Positions 1 to 12,064 of a stretch of DNA of 64,000 nt are shown here, one piece after another. The stretch is from Podospora comata (lineage: Eukaryota; Ascomycota; Sordariomycetes; Sordariales; Podosporaceae). The DNA lies in NCBI GenBank assembly GCA_017354895.1, contig CP071496.1, positions 2,046,001 through 2,110,000 on the forward strand, read 5' to 3'. Position 1 is the first letter of the stretch. Each line of letters begins with the position of its first letter. Under the pieces are notes generated by a model. The model was not told the DNA's origin. It did not search any database and saw only the letters and a list, made by a program, of their open reading frames with translations. A program made the translations under genes and the position numbers.

Positions 1-19
1 GTCGCTGATATGTCTATAG

Positions 20-76
20 GGTCAAACCATTGCCATTGGCAAGATCACCAAGCTCATTACTGAGGATACTGCTTAA
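20..76 (+). CDS. SUP35: C-terminal exon of eRF3/Sup35-like release factor (partial)
   Basis: Only the last exon is in the window. An acceptor ending in ctatag at 19 is followed by 18 codons reading GQTIAIGKITKLITEDTA and a TAA. The TIAIGK-x-x-KL pattern is the final beta strand of the class II release factor eRF3 (Sup35), a GTPase that works with eRF1 at stop codons in the cytosol. EF-1alpha and Hbs1 end with a similar strand but normally read TVAVG, so eRF3 fits better. The catalytic GTPase domain lies outside the window and cannot be checked. The identification rests on a very short stretch. Confidence 0.7.
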   Translation, partial: GQTIAIGKITKLITEDTA

Positions 77-895
77 ACTGGGAACGAAAAGAAAAATACG
101 GATGAATCCTGGCTTGTTGTGAGCAGGGCGTAGTGGATGCTGGTTTTGGGTTCAAGTGGTATCCTCTATGAATTATGTCAAGGCTAGCTTCTATGATAGA
201 TTTGGCCTTTTGCTTTTTTTTTTTTTGGGGAATGCGAAAAGTGCTTTTGTTTGATCATATATGCTCAACTGTGTGCGAGACTGCCGCATGTTTTTATGAA
301 GGGATATAGACGGGCATACGGGATAGGGATAGGGATCTAGCGTGGAGGACGAAGCAGGGGTTGTTCCGTTGGTATGAAGGTATTGATGATTAATGCTAAG
401 GATGTCGATACAGCTGGAGGGTTGTTACACGTTAGGGTTACAGAGATATATATAAGGCAGGCAATATGGATTCTTTTCTTCTAATGCACTTTGTTGGGTG
501 GCCATCGTGAAGAGCGCAGGGCAATGGTGTGTATGTGAGGTATGTTTGAAGGCGGGGCTCGTCCCCTCTCGGGTGTGGACTCGGGGTGCTTGTGCATTGC
601 ATATTGACGACTACACTTAAGGGAAAAAGTGGCAAAAGGATTGGAAATCAGAAATTGATCCCCTGAGGTTTTTGAAAAGGAGAACGGAAAAGGGGAACCG
701 AAAGGTGAGTGAGTCACTAGGATAGATAGATATCTGCCTGCCTGGTTTGGACTGGAGGCAGGCATGACGGTAGGACTTGAACCCCGCTTGGTGAACCTCA
801 TCGTCCGTCAATATCTCAACTTGACGTTTGTTTTCATGACACTTTTGTTTGTGGACTTTACTTACATTCAAAAGCTCATAGATTGTCATTTCACA
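77..895. promoter_or_regulatory. Intergenic: eRF3 3' region and SDR upstream region
   Basis: No gene is supported here. It holds a poly-T run near 216-228, a telobox-like TTAGGGTTA at 432-440 and, six bases later, a TATA-like ATATATATAA at 446-455. The two elements together look like a core promoter, about 440 bp before the dehydrogenase start codon. The overlapping minus-strand reading frames at 438-889 are short and low in complexity. A B-box-like stretch near 775-795 was examined for a tRNA and rejected. Confidence 0.4.
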
Positions 896-1985
896 ATGTC
901 AACCACCACACCACCCCCAGCTCCGGCGGCCCCAGCAGCAACAACGGCACCGAATGCCGCTGCCGCCGCCAACCCAGACCCAGTATCCCAACTCTTCTCC
1001 GTCAAAGGCATCGTAGCCCTCATCACAGGAGGCGGCACCGGTATCCTACCTATCTCCACCCTCCCTTACTCATGTGACCATGTATTAACCAACCCTCATA
1101 GGAATCGGCCTCATCCTCACCCGCACCCTCGCCCTCGGGGGCGCATCAAGGATCTACATCCTCGGCCGCCGGCTTCCCGTTCTTCAATCCGCCGCGACGT
1201 CTGTCAACGCCCTCGTCGGCAAGAACGTAGTAATCCCTCTATACTGCGACATCACCTCCCGCATCTCCATCTCGTCCACCGTTTCTGTCATCTCCTCCGA
1301 CCTAGGCTACATCAACCTCCTGATCTGCAACGCTGGCATCGGCGGCCCGCAAGTCCTCCTTTCTTCCACCACCCCGAACTCCCTGGAAGAGTTCCAACAA
1401 CAGCAGATGGACACCGTGGCTGGCTGGGAGGAAACAATGAGGGCAAACGTGACAGGGGTGTGGTTCACAGCCATGGGGTTCTTGTCGCTGTTGGAAAAAG
1501 GGAATCATACGGAATGGGGAAAGGGGGGTGTGAGCTCTCAGGTTATTGTTGTGAGCTCAATTGCTGGGTTTAATAAAAAGGCACCCGGGGGTTGGGCGTA
1601 TGGGGCGAGCAAGGCGGCGGCTACGCATGTGGGTAAGATGTTGAGTGGGTTGGTTACTGAGTGGGGGATGAGGGCCAATGTTGTTTGTCCGGGGTGTGAG
1701 TTTTACCTTGACCACTTGGTGTTGGGGAGATTGGGCCGCTGACAGGAAATAGTGTTCCCGAGTGAGATGGCGGCGCCGATTGTGGAAGCGGCTGGGGGGT
1801 CGATGACGGGGGGTGGGGTGATTCCCCTGGATAAGAGCGTTGTTCCTTTGGGGAGGATGGGAGATGAGAAGGATATGGCGGGGCAGATTTTGTATTTGGC
1901 TTCGAGGGCGGGGGCGTATTGTAATGGGAATGTGGTTTTGGTCGATGGGGGGAGGTTGGGGACTTTTCCCAGTGCTGGGTATTAG
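896..1985 (+). CDS. Short-chain dehydrogenase/reductase (SDR family)
   Basis: NAD(P)H-dependent oxidoreductase of the classical SDR fold, 323 aa after splicing. Exons are 896-1040, 1102-1695 and 1753-1985; the introns are 61 and 57 bp. The first splice joins the two halves of the cofactor loop TGGGTGIG (residues 44-51). NAG occurs at 125-127, the serine cluster VVSS near 201, and the catalytic YGASK has Tyr215 and Lys219. The second splice creates CPGLFPSEM, which is typical of SDRs related to FabG/RhlG-type 3-oxoacyl reductases. The Ala/Pro-rich first 30 residues are not part of the fold. The ATG at 896 is the first that keeps the Rossmann strand in frame. Substrate is unknown; no biosynthetic cluster surrounds it. 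The coding strand is C-rich early and G-rich late. Confidence 0.88.
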
Positions 1986-4900
1986 GGGGGATACCTCGGG
2001 GGGTGTCGTGGGTGCATGTTGATAGAACTCTGGGGTATATATGTGGGTAGGTAGGTGATGGTGGTGGGAGCGTATATTGTCATGAGAAGACTAGATGGTG
2101 GGACTCTGCTTGAATTGGTCTCAAAAACTGTCTTTCAAAGCCTTGCCCCCAAATCTGTAGTTGAGGTATGTGGTTCAAGCTCGCTGTTACACAACTCAGG
2201 TGATGAGCAAAGCAAGATAGTGAGAATATGTCTCAATGTCTTTACATATGCACAGTTTTCCACACAGCTTTCACGCCCCGCCCTCCCCTCGAAGACACCA
2301 ACGTCAGCCCTACGGCTACACAGTCCAATGAAGATAGGGGTTCGCATGTAACTTGGGTGATGTCGTGGACCCCTGAACCCTTGATCTTCTTCCCTCCCGT
2401 TAGATCTCCGCTCCCGCTCTATCCCCGCCCTGCCCGGCTGGCCGGACACCTACCCATCACCGGCATAATCGGACACTAGGTGACGAATCTTGTGCCTCTT
2501 TTTGGGTACTGCTGTGTGGTGTAGATGTACTAAATACCTACTCATATAACTGTTGAGAATTGTACCGCCGAAGAAGCCTCACCTCTCAGGGGGGGGGAAA
2601 TGTAATCCGGTAGCACAAGCTTTTCAGAGTCCCTTCTTTTATGCATATTTTGGTAGGGTTTTTCTTTTTTTCTTGGGCCGGAGCCCGGAGCTGACGAGAG
2701 ACATTCATAGTCTTGATGTATATACTCCCCAATGTTCAACATCACTCAGGGTGGGTTGTCCGGGAAGTTCGGTCTAGAGGTCCGGTCGCGGTGGTTTGTT
2801 CTGTTGTTGAACCTCTCATATTAGCCATCACAATACAATTCCTGGTGTAATTTTTTTTGTTGAAGATTCTTGGCGACCCTACCATTCTTCAACCGAAACC
2901 CACAGACCGCCTCCTGCCCTGTGCACTAGAAGTACAGAAAATGCGGGTCAGCTTTTGCGGGTGACGTCACATCCTCTTAGGTAAGCTCGACGCCCGTTTC
3001 TGGTGTGAAAGGTTGAGAGCCAAACCGACCCGATAGGAACTGGGCCAACAAACAATGGGCTTTTGGTATCAGAGGAGCTCCTGGAAGGAAATACGATAGG
3101 AATTAGGAGATTTCGCGCGACGGGGGAACGGGTAAGTGATCCCGTTGCGTTTGGCAGGATGGACATCCTTATCGATCAAGCACGAGGCGCGAAATGGCGA
3201 AGCGCTAGACAGGAAGGACTCCGCAATCTGCCCGCAAGGGAAACTAACCGAGCGGGGGACCCACCTCACTCCCGGCGATTCGGGGCCCCGCGTTTTTGTG
3301 TGTGTGTGTATGATGGAGACGACCCCGGCACTGTGGGAGGGTCCGGAGATGCGGGTGACTATTATCAAAAGGGTCCACTGTTGAGGTTCTGAATAAGACA
3401 TTTGAGGAAGGTTTATAATTGAGGGTGTTCTAGTGGCTGTGTGGGAGATATCCACTGGCCGGTTTGATAGTTGTAGCGTGGTGGTTGAGTCTTGTGTTGG
3501 TGGGGTTGCATGTGCCAGAGGAGGAAGACGTCAACATCGAAAGTGCTGATCAGCAGAGGGGGAGCTCGCTGCTCAATGGGTTGTCGTCAAACATCTAAAG
3601 ATGAGAAAGGAGGGGTAAACGCCATGGCAGTCGGCAGGAACAGGAACCATTCATCTTCAATGGTGGTGTCCTCCTGCCTGCCGACCTTCCCATTCTTCCC
3701 CTCTTCTGCCCTCCATCTCGAGGGAGAGCTGTTGTCCTACCAGCTTCCGGTTCCCCAAATCGGGCAGTCAGTGTATGTATACTCTTTTTTGATTCCACAA
3801 ACTTTCTCATCCGGATGAGATGGGAGTTTGTGTAAGCTCCGATGAATGGAATGACGTTGGGGAGTCCGATGACGGGGGCGTATCAGATTGATATCAACCA
3901 CCACAAAATATTTGATAGGAACAGAAGAGATATCTAGAGACGGGTGCTGCCATATGTACCAGATAAATACCGAGAAACCCCGCTCTTGAATATAATGGTG
4001 GACGCGAATGCACACTCTCTCACAAGCCAGTCAGCCAGCCTGTGAGAAAGGCACGGCATCAGGATATGGTCACCTCGAAACGGGCCCAAGCACCGCGCCA
4101 GAAGAGAGGTCACAGATATCACAGTCTTTCTTCTTTCTATACAGAACGTGTGTACCTGAGGCAATGAATAATGGAAAGGTACCTGGTGCCAAAGTTTAAA
4201 TCTGAGAAATAGGTCGACCAGGAAGCCACCGTCAAACACAAAACCCACGGACCCCCTCACTTACACTGACTGGCAAGAAGCTCCTCCTCCCCTTCACTGA
4301 CACAAGCACATCTGGACCGCCGCCGACGGGAGGGACGCCTTGTTGCAGCCCAGACAGGCCACACCACACCACACACCGTTTACTTTCCGTCGTCGCTGCT
4401 GCTGCCATTTCATTCCATAAATACAAATTGCGACCGACCGACCGACCTACCAGCGGGAACCGGCCATATCTTTTTCTTTTTAATAAAGCTCGACTGAATT
4501 CCCCCCCCCCCCTTCAGCCCGCAGCATCCCCCCATCCTTTGTTCTTGACTCCTTTTTGCCCGAACACGACAAACAAGGAACACACATACACACACAACTC
4601 CCAGATCAAACTTCAATTTTTGACTATCCTAGGAAACTTGGCCTCCTTTTATCCTATCAATTGTTATACACATTAGAAACTCTTGACCCCCCATTTCCAT
4701 TTCACCGCGACGTGTGCGGTCTCCTTGGCCACGGCATTCCCGGTTATCTCAACAAAAGAAAACCCCATCATCCTAACCACCAAGTCCGTACGGCCGGCGT
4801 CCCGTTTCTGGAGTGCACACACGCGACGACCCCACCGCTTCTACCTTAGCTCCCATTCTAGTACCTAACACTACGAGCTTGTTGTACCTCTGCTACCCTA

Positions 4901-5815
4901 GCTTCGCAGCTGTCACAGGACGAACCGAGCTCCCATCAGACCGAAAGCTTCTGCTTTCTTGTCGTCACGGGACTTTCTAGCGACCGAAGATCACAACGTT
5001 CTGTTTTTCTAGAGGAATTATACCGATACTTACTGTACCTTTCATCTCCAGGTAGGTTATTGCTTTCTTCACATGGCATCTTGTACAAGACTGGTTGGGA
5101 CCCTGAGATACATTGCCGACCCCTACTCCCGCACTTACACATGGGATCGAGCTCCACCAAACCCGCGGCCCCGAGACGGCTCTAAAGTTTCCCGGGGCTT
5201 GATGCCGGACAGTCCCCCCTTCGTTTTCCGAGACTTTGTCCAACTCGAACCAAACAAAGTGACGAAAAGCCCGCGACCGCAAGCCCGCGACCGCACGCCC
5301 ACCACGCCGAGCGCTTGTTGCCGACCAAAACCGGGGGCAGGGGGGGCCCCGCTCCCCTTCTTGGCGCCGTCAACAACTCACTGGAACCAAAACCACCATG
5401 ACGGCACTGACGTCGGCTGGTCACCCCCCATTCCCCCCATGCGTCCGGGGGACGAGTTGATTGCCGGATTCTTGCCCGGGTGGATTTTCTGCACATCTTA
5501 CCAAAAAGAAGAGCAAACCAGGTCGGCTAACTTGATGTGTGTGAAGAGTGTGTTGTTGTGCTTCGCGCTTTGAAAGGACTGCCTATTCGACCGTGTACGT
5601 TTACCGAATCGCGAGCTGCTTGCTCTACCACTTGCTTTGTGATATAATAAGTCGGGGTAAAAGGTTTCAACTTGGAAAGCAAAAACAAGAGCTGGTCAGC
5701 AACTTTTTTTTCTCCTCCCCTTTCCTCAACCACTCCCTCCCTATTGTTTTGGTTTATATTTGCCTGTTGTTGGTCTTTTTGTCGTTTTTGAATACAACAA
5801 CGCCGGCCGCCCGTC
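1986..5815. other. Large intergenic region without a supported gene
   Basis: In 3.8 kb, no reading frame shows a recognisable domain or conserved-looking splice structure. Notable sequence: a perfect CRE/ATF palindrome TGACGTCA at 2962-2969, four GACC repeats near 4432-4446, a 12-C run at 4501-4512, and CT-rich tracts from about 4250 to 4900 that look like a fungal promoter or leader. A good donor-like cag|gtaggtt at 5052 could begin a 5' UTR intron of the carrier gene, but I could not choose an acceptor. The 166-aa frame at 5073-5573 is Pro/Arg-rich and looks accidental. Confidence 0.4.
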
Positions 5816-6878
5816 ATGTCCTCATTCAAGCAAGAAGCTGAAGTTGGTCGGACTAGGGGACCCGAAGCAATGGGATCAATGAAGAACGACAACCTCCCCG
5901 CCGCCAGCGATTTCCTCCACACGCCCCTCGTCCGGGCGGCGCTTCCTTTTGTCAATGGCGGCCTCAGCGGGATGGTTGCCACGACGGTGATTCAGCCCGT
6001 CGACATGATCAAGGTGCGCATCCAGCTTGCGGGCGAGGGTGTGGCTGGTGGACCAAAGCCGACGCCCATCTCGGTGACTCGCGACATCTTGGCCAGCGGA
6101 AAGGCGCTCGATTTGTATACCGGGCTCTCGGCCGGTCTGCTCAGACAGGCCGTGTACACGACCGCCCGCATTGGGTTTTTCGACACCTTTATGGGCAGCC
6201 TGTCGGCCCGGGCCAAGGCGAACGGAAAGCAGGTTGGCTTTTCGGAGCGTGCCACTGCTGGTTTGTCGGCCGGTGGTCTGGCTGCCATGCTGGGCAACCC
6301 GGCCGATCTGGCGTTGATCCGCATGCAGAGTGATGGGTTGAAGCCGGTGGCCGAAAGGAAGAATTACAAGTCTGTGATTGATGCCCTCACTTCGATTGCG
6401 AAGAGCGAGGGCGTTGGCGCTCTTTGGGCCGGTGCGGCTCCGACGGTGGTGCGTGCCATGGCGCTCAACTTTGGGCAGCTGGCTTTCTTCAGCGAGGCCA
6501 AGGCGCAGCTGAAGCAGCGGACGCAGTGGTCGGCCAATGCTCAGACTCTGACGGCCAGCGCAGTGGCTGGGTTCTTTGCTTCGTTTTTCTCGTTGCCGTT
6601 TGACTTTGTCAAGACGAGGCTGCAGAAGCAGTCGAGGGGGCCGGATGGGAAGCTGCCTTACAAGAGCATGGTGGATTGCTTTGCCAAGGTGGCGAAGCAG
6701 GAGGGGGTGATGAGGTTTTATAGAGGGTTTGGGACGTATTATGTGAGGATTGCGCCGCATGCGTAAGTGATTCGTCCCTGGGTGAAGATGACGGTCTTTT
6801 GAGACGATGCTGACTGGTGTGTTGTATAGGATGGTCACTTTGATTGTGGCTGATTACCTTGGGTGGCTGACCAAATAA
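5816..6878 (+). CDS. Mitochondrial carrier, 2-oxoglutarate/malate (OGC/DIC) type
   Basis: Inner-membrane solute exchanger of the SLC25 family, 331 aa, the usual length. Exon 1 is 5816-6762; a 67-bp intron (gtaagt...tatag) leads to exon 2 at 6830-6878, which adds the last helix ending in WLTK. All three carrier signatures are visible: PVDMIKVR in repeat 1, PADLALIRMQ in repeat 2 and PFDFVKTRLQ in repeat 3. The sequences QPVDMIKVRIQ, LRQAVYTTARIGFFD and NPADLALIRMQSDG resemble the oxoglutarate/malate and dicarboxylate carrier branch (human SLC25A11 group) rather than the ADP/ATP or phosphate carriers. The family exchanges cytosolic and matrix dicarboxylates in the malate-aspartate shuttle. Substrate is inferred from family resemblance. 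A second ATG at 5870 is possible, but the upstream one is used here. Confidence 0.9.
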
Positions 6879-7659
6879 GAGGAAGGGTGATGGGTGATGG
6901 GAGATGGATAATGGGGGATGCCGTTGTGGGTGTTGGTTGCGTTGGTTTCCTATAAAATAATTGTCAGGGTGCATCAAGAGTTTTCTTTTTTTGTCTCTGG
7001 CGTTGCCTGGGATTTTCATGTTTGGTTTTCTTTTTTTGCAGGCAATCAGTTTGTTTTTTTGGTTCTTTTTTTTCTTTTTTTTTTCCTGTTTTTATACTTA
7101 GGTATACCATGGGCCTTGGGTGTGAGTGTGAGAGAGACGAGGCTGTATATAGTTGGCTATGATTCACAATCCGAGATTGAGCTGGTGTATGAACATTACG
7201 AGAGATGCTGTTGGTGATGGGGTATGGTGATGTTTAATATTGGTAATGGTGAGATTGGAGATTGATAGATAGTGCACGGGCCACGTTCCCTTATTCGAGC
7301 CAAATTCTTTGCCGGTAAAACATCGGAGTTGATTGGATAAGGAAATGCAGGGACGGGACGTGCACAGGCTTCTTTGATGATCGGGGGCAGGAGGTGCAAC
7401 TGTGGGGAATCTCCAACCGAGCGAAGCTGCTGCTCCCTCCATGAATAAGTTTGGGTGGTTTTTGTTTCTTTTTTTGCCTGCACATTTCCACGCTCGGATT
7501 TGCTTCTTTCTTTCTTTTATGATTTTGGCGGGCTTAAGCATTGATTTGGCAGGCAGTTCTTTTATTCTTTTGTTGAGTGACAGTTTTGAAGCAGAAAATG
7601 TGAGCTTGAGGGAAAGCCAGCAAGCAAGCAAGCAAGCAGCAAAGCAAAAAACCTAAGTT
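6879..7659. other. Intergenic region between carrier and PAN2
   Basis: T-rich, with several poly-T runs (around 6985, 7030-7090 and 7470-7510) that suit a 3' UTR/terminator area followed by the PAN2 promoter. An AAGC direct repeat (cagcaagcaagcaagc) lies at 7619-7636 just before the PAN2 ATG. No gene is supported. Confidence 0.4.
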
Positions 7660-10600
7660 ATGGATCCAGATTGGAACGAGGTGAGTTTTTTTTCTTTTTT
7701 TTTCTCTCTTGTTGTTGCGTGAGAGAGAGAGAGTGTGTGTGTTTGTTGTTGTTCTTGTTGTTGTTCTTGTTGTCTTTTGATATTGAGCTGGGATATGGGT
7801 TGAAAGAAGGAAAGGGAAGAGTGGAGTTGAGTGTGGATGATGCCCCGCCATGAAGTTGCTGGCTGGCTGGCTGGGGGGGGAAGGGAATCACGACTCGACT
7901 CTCGCGACCTGCACTTTTAGACGCGACGGGGGAAGAGAATATGTTTGGGGATTGAGAGAGAAAGGGACCAGATGGCTAATTACTTTTCCGACTGGACGCC
8001 ACAGGTCAACCGCATCACCTACCCGGTGCCGATGCCGAATGATTTCAGGCATCCCACCACCCATCCGTCGGCGCATCCACATTCGCATCATGGAGGTTTA
8101 CATCAGGGGGTTGTCGGTCAAGGTTATGGAGGGGGGCCTCCGCCGCCGCCGGGTATAGGTGGAGGGGGGATTGTAGGGGGTGTTGGGGTGGTTGGTTTGC
8201 AGCCTGCTACGGCGCTGGCGTTTGATCCCCAGGCTGAGTTGTTGTGGGCTGGGGATTGGAAGGTAGGTTTATGCCGGAAGGGAAATAGAGGGGGGAAGAG
8301 GCTGACGGCTGGGATAGGGACGGGTGACTTCTTTTGCGAACCGAGAGCTCCGACGATACACGGCCTTCAAGATTCAGATCGATCCGACCGAGGGCCCAGT
8401 ACAGCAGTTTCTGTTTCACGAAAAGGGGGTGATTGTGCTTGGGAGGAGGGTGGTGCATATGGCTATGAGGAGAGGCCCGGTCCTGTGGAATATACGGCAT
8501 GAGGGGATGAAGGACTTGCGCTGCATGAGCTTTACGAGCAAAGGGGCGAGCGAGATTCTGGTGGCCGGGTGGCAGGACACCATGTTTGTTATCGACGTGG
8601 TCAAGGGAGAGGTCACAAAACAAGTGCCGGCGCCACACCACTACAGAATCATGAAGAGGGGAAGGTATATCTGTGCTGCGACCGAGACGGGGCGGATCGA
8701 CATTGTGAACCCGACGACGTTCAAGGTGGAGAAGGAGTGGCAGGCGCATCAAAGCTACATCAACGATATGGATGCGTCGGGGGATTATATCGTCACTTGT
8801 GGGGGATCATACAAGCAGCAAGGGCCGGGTTCGTCAAGCAGGGTGCCGGATCCTTATGTCAATGTGTATGACTTGAGGAACATGACGTCGATACAACCGA
8901 TGCCATTCCCTCCCTTGGCCGCATATGTGCGGCTGCATCCGAGGATGCTGACAACGACTATTGTTTCGTCGCAACAGGGACAGATGCATGTGGTGGATAT
9001 TATGAATCCAAACACCACGAATATCAGGTATGCGCATCTGCAGGCGTCGATCAACCTGTTTGAGATCGCGTCGTCAGGGAGAGCGCTGGTCATTGCGGAC
9101 AATGACAGAAATATTGCGCTTTGGGGGTCGCCGTCGGACGGGATACAGTTTACTAACATCGGGGCGCCGATCACGTTTCCTGAACCCGAGGAGCCGGCGC
9201 CGCATGTTGATTGGAGTGTTGATGCTCCTTTGAGCACCGTGGGAATGCCATATTACTACGGGACAATGCTGTTCTCTGCCTGGCCGGCCGACATCATCTC
9301 AGATGCTGGCGCTCCACCACCACAGGTCGACCCGGCCTTGCTCGCCACCTTGAACAAGACAGAGTTTGGATACTTTGGTCCCAACAAAACAGGTCTTCGA
9401 CGCAATCAGATCGAAGACACGCGGGCTTCCAAAGCATCCAACAAGTTGCAAGCACCAAAGTTCTTGAGCGAAAGAGCAAGAGATGGCCCGGTGACAGACA
9501 GTCATGTTGATCAGGAAACATTGGCCCAAGATGCCGCAGAGAGCCTGAAGCCGGAACCGCCACCCATCTACGGCACACTGGAGATCAAGTACAGCCGGTT
9601 TGGCGTTGACGATTTCGACTTTGGCTTCTTCAACAAGACAAAATATGCCGGTCTCGAGAATCAAATCCCGAACTCGTACGCCAATTCTTTGCTGCAGGTC
9701 ATGAACTACACCCCTCTTATCCGCAACATGGCCCTTCAGCACGTCGCCACCTCGTGCGTCACAGACCTCTGCCTCCTGTGCGAGCTTGGGTTTGTCTTTG
9801 ACATGCTCCAAAAGGCAGACGGCCTGACGTGTCATGCCACGAATCTTTTCAAAACTATTACTGGTAGAAGCGAATCACAGCCTCTGGACCTTCTCGAAGA
9901 AGATCTTCACAGCCACCGGGTATCTTCGACCACGGGCGGAGCTCAGCCAGGTCCTGCCCCCCATACGAGGGTACAGAACTTGTGCAGGTTTCTCATGGAC
10001 AAGACGACGGTTGAGTACCAGAGCATTCAGCCCATCTCCACCGCGTTGGAGCGGACGCTGTTGAAGTTGCCCGACCCTCCAAGCCCGAAGGAATTGACGT
10101 CAAAACTACTAACCACCTCTGCGGTTGTCAGAATCAACTGCACAAACTGCCGGACGGAAACGGCAAGATCGGGAGATGCTCAAGTCATTGATCTCATTTA
10201 CCCCCCTCCAAGAACGGCGATTAGGAATGCCAGGGCGCCTCGGACGACGTTCTCCCAGGTGCTCAAGATGGGAGTGGAAAAGGAGCTGGGCACCAAGGGC
10301 TGGTGCGGCAACTGCAAGCGGTACCAGAGTTTGCAGCTGCGCAAGACTGTCGAGAGCGTTCCGGCGGTTCTGACCATCAACACTATGATTGTGCAGGAGA
10401 ACCGCAAGCTCTGGGCCACGCCGGGGTGGCTGCCGGAGGAAATCGGCGTCATAGTGAGCGGCGGGCAGTTTTTCTGCTACGAAGGCGAGGACCTGAGAGT
10501 TCACTTGCAACGGGGCGCGCACGAGATCACGGTGTACTCGCTGATGGGCATGGTGGTGAACATTGAGCACCCGCCACCGCAGAAGCCGCACCTGGTAGCC

Positions 10601-11785
10601 ATGGTCAACGTGGCGCACTCGGAGCCGACAGCGCCGGCGGAGAGCAAGTGGCACTTGTTCAATGACTTTTCCGTCAGGAGGGTGTCGAGCGCCGAGGCGC
10701 TGACGTTCAACGCGGCGTGGAAGCTGCCGAGCGTGTTGATGTACCAGATCAAGCAGGCGAATAACAAGAGCAACATGGAGTGGAGGACGAGGCTGGACAC
10801 GTCGATTCTGTACAAGGACCTCGGGCCGCCGCCGCCGCAGCAGCAGCAGCAGCATTCGGACGAGAAAAAGACGTACCGGCTGCTGGACGAGGCGACGGAG
10901 AGGCCGGGGCCGGGGACGATTGTGGGGTTGGACACGGAGTATGTCTCGCTGAAGGACCAGGAGATCCAGATCAACTCCAACGGGGAGAAGGAGATGCTTC
11001 GGCCGATGTGGCTGGCGCTGGGTCGGGTGAGCGTGATCAGGGCGCGGGGGGAGAGGGAGGGGGAGGCGTTTATTGACGACTGGATCACCATCAGGGAGCC
11101 GGTGCACGATTATCTGACACAGTACTCTGGCATCACGGCCGGGGATCTGGACAGCAGGACGAGCAAGCACACGCTTGTGACGCTCAAGACGGCGTACAGG
11201 AAGATTTGGACGTTGCTGAACCTGGGGGTGACGTTCCTGGGGCATGGGTTGAGGCAGGATTTCAGGGTGATGAATATCCATGTGCCGAGGGCGCAGGTGA
11301 TTGACACGGCCGTCATCTATCACTTGTCGGCCTGGAGGAGGGTGCTGAGCTTGAGTGTGCTGTCGAGGGTGGTGCTGAAGCAGAAGATTCAGCAGGGGCA
11401 GCATGATTCTGTGGAGGATGCGCAGGCTGCGTTGAGGTTGTATAAAAAGTATCAGGAGTACGTGGATGCCGGGTTGTGGGAGAGGGAGATTGAGCAGATT
11501 TACTTGAGGTGTAAGGCTATCGGGTTCAATGCCAAGTTTGAAGGGTCGGGGGATGGTATCATGGGAGTGGGGGGGATGGTGAAGAGGACGGATACGCCTC
11601 CTGTTGGGGGGGCTGTTGGGGCGGCGGATGGGGTGGCTGGGCCGACGACGCCTGTCCGTAAGGCGGCGGTGTTGGGGACGGCGGGGAGTGTTGGGATGGT
11701 GGGATCGGGAGGGTTCGGGAGTGGTGGTGGTGGTGGTGCTTTTACGCCTACGAAGGGGGGCAGTACTGGGTCGCCTAGGAGATAG
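7660..11785 (+). CDS. PAN2: PAN2, catalytic subunit of the Pan2-Pan3 poly(A) nuclease
   Basis: Cytoplasmic deadenylase subunit that trims poly(A) tails with Pan3 and poly(A)-binding protein; 1248 aa. Exon 1 is only seven codons (7660-7680, MDPDWNE); a 324-bp intron leads to exon 2 (8005-8262); a 55-bp intron leads to exon 3 (8318-11785), restoring GDWKGRVTSFANREL. The order is N-terminal WD40 propeller (about 60-400), linker, catalytically dead ubiquitin-hydrolase-like domain (about 480-840) and a DEDDh exonuclease. Exonuclease residues are visible: Asp965 and Glu967 in GLDTEYVS, Asp1074 in HGLRQDF, and His1122/Asp1123 in HDSVEDA. The tail is Gly/Thr-rich. The frame stays open for a further 102 codons after the TAG (see separate entry). 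Confidence 0.96.
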
Positions 11786-11830
11786 GCGACACTGGGCGAT
11801 GAAGGGAAGGAGGGAGAGGCGGGTGGTCCG

Positions 11831-11914
11831 GAGGAGGAGAAGAGCGGTCCGGAGGTGGAGGAGAGCGGTCCGAAGGAGGAGGAGAACGCTTCAGAGGAGG
11901 AGGAGAGCGGCGTT
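11831..11914 (+). repeat. Four tandem 21-nt repeats
   Basis: Units start at 11831, 11852, 11873 and 11894. Units 1, 2 and 4 share the GAG-rich start and the AGCGG core; unit 3 is the most diverged. The period is exactly 21 nt with no indels. Confidence 0.8.
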
Positions 11915-11932
11915 GGAAATCTGTATAGGGGG

Positions 11933-12064
11933 GTGAGGATACGGAGACGGAGGGAGAGCACTCTTGGGAGTGGGTTCTCTGACGATGATTACAGGCGAGT
12001 GAGGATACTGAGACGGAGGACGAATGCTCTTCAAAGCGGGCTGTCTTCTGATGGTTCAGAGGTT
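11933..12064 (+). repeat. Two tandem 66-nt repeats
   Basis: Both units begin gtgaggatac and share gagacggagg plus a CTCTT block. The remainder is diverged. The period of 66 nt preserves reading frame. Confidence 0.7.

Noticed and set aside
300-345. GGGATA repeats resembling telomere-like sequence
   Set aside because: Only about two and a half copies and not the TTAGGG unit; no sign of a chromosome end.
750-850. Possible minus-strand tRNA, from a GGTTCAAGTCC B-box-like stretch near 775-795
   Set aside because: The putative T stem pairs at only two or three positions, no A box or acceptor stem can be drawn, and no anticodon arm is visible.
3063-3455. Overlapping plus and minus frames of 109 and 128 codons
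   Set aside because: They overlap each other on opposite strands without domain or splice support; likely chance.
5876-6838. 320-codon minus-strand reading frame over the mitochondrial carrier
   Set aside because: Exact antisense shadow of a clear carrier gene; His/Arg/Pro-rich with no domain. It results from GC-rich codon usage.
10109-11404. 431-codon minus-strand reading frame over PAN2
   Set aside because: Antisense to the pseudo-hydrolase/exonuclease part of PAN2; Arg/Leu/Pro-rich composition and no motif.
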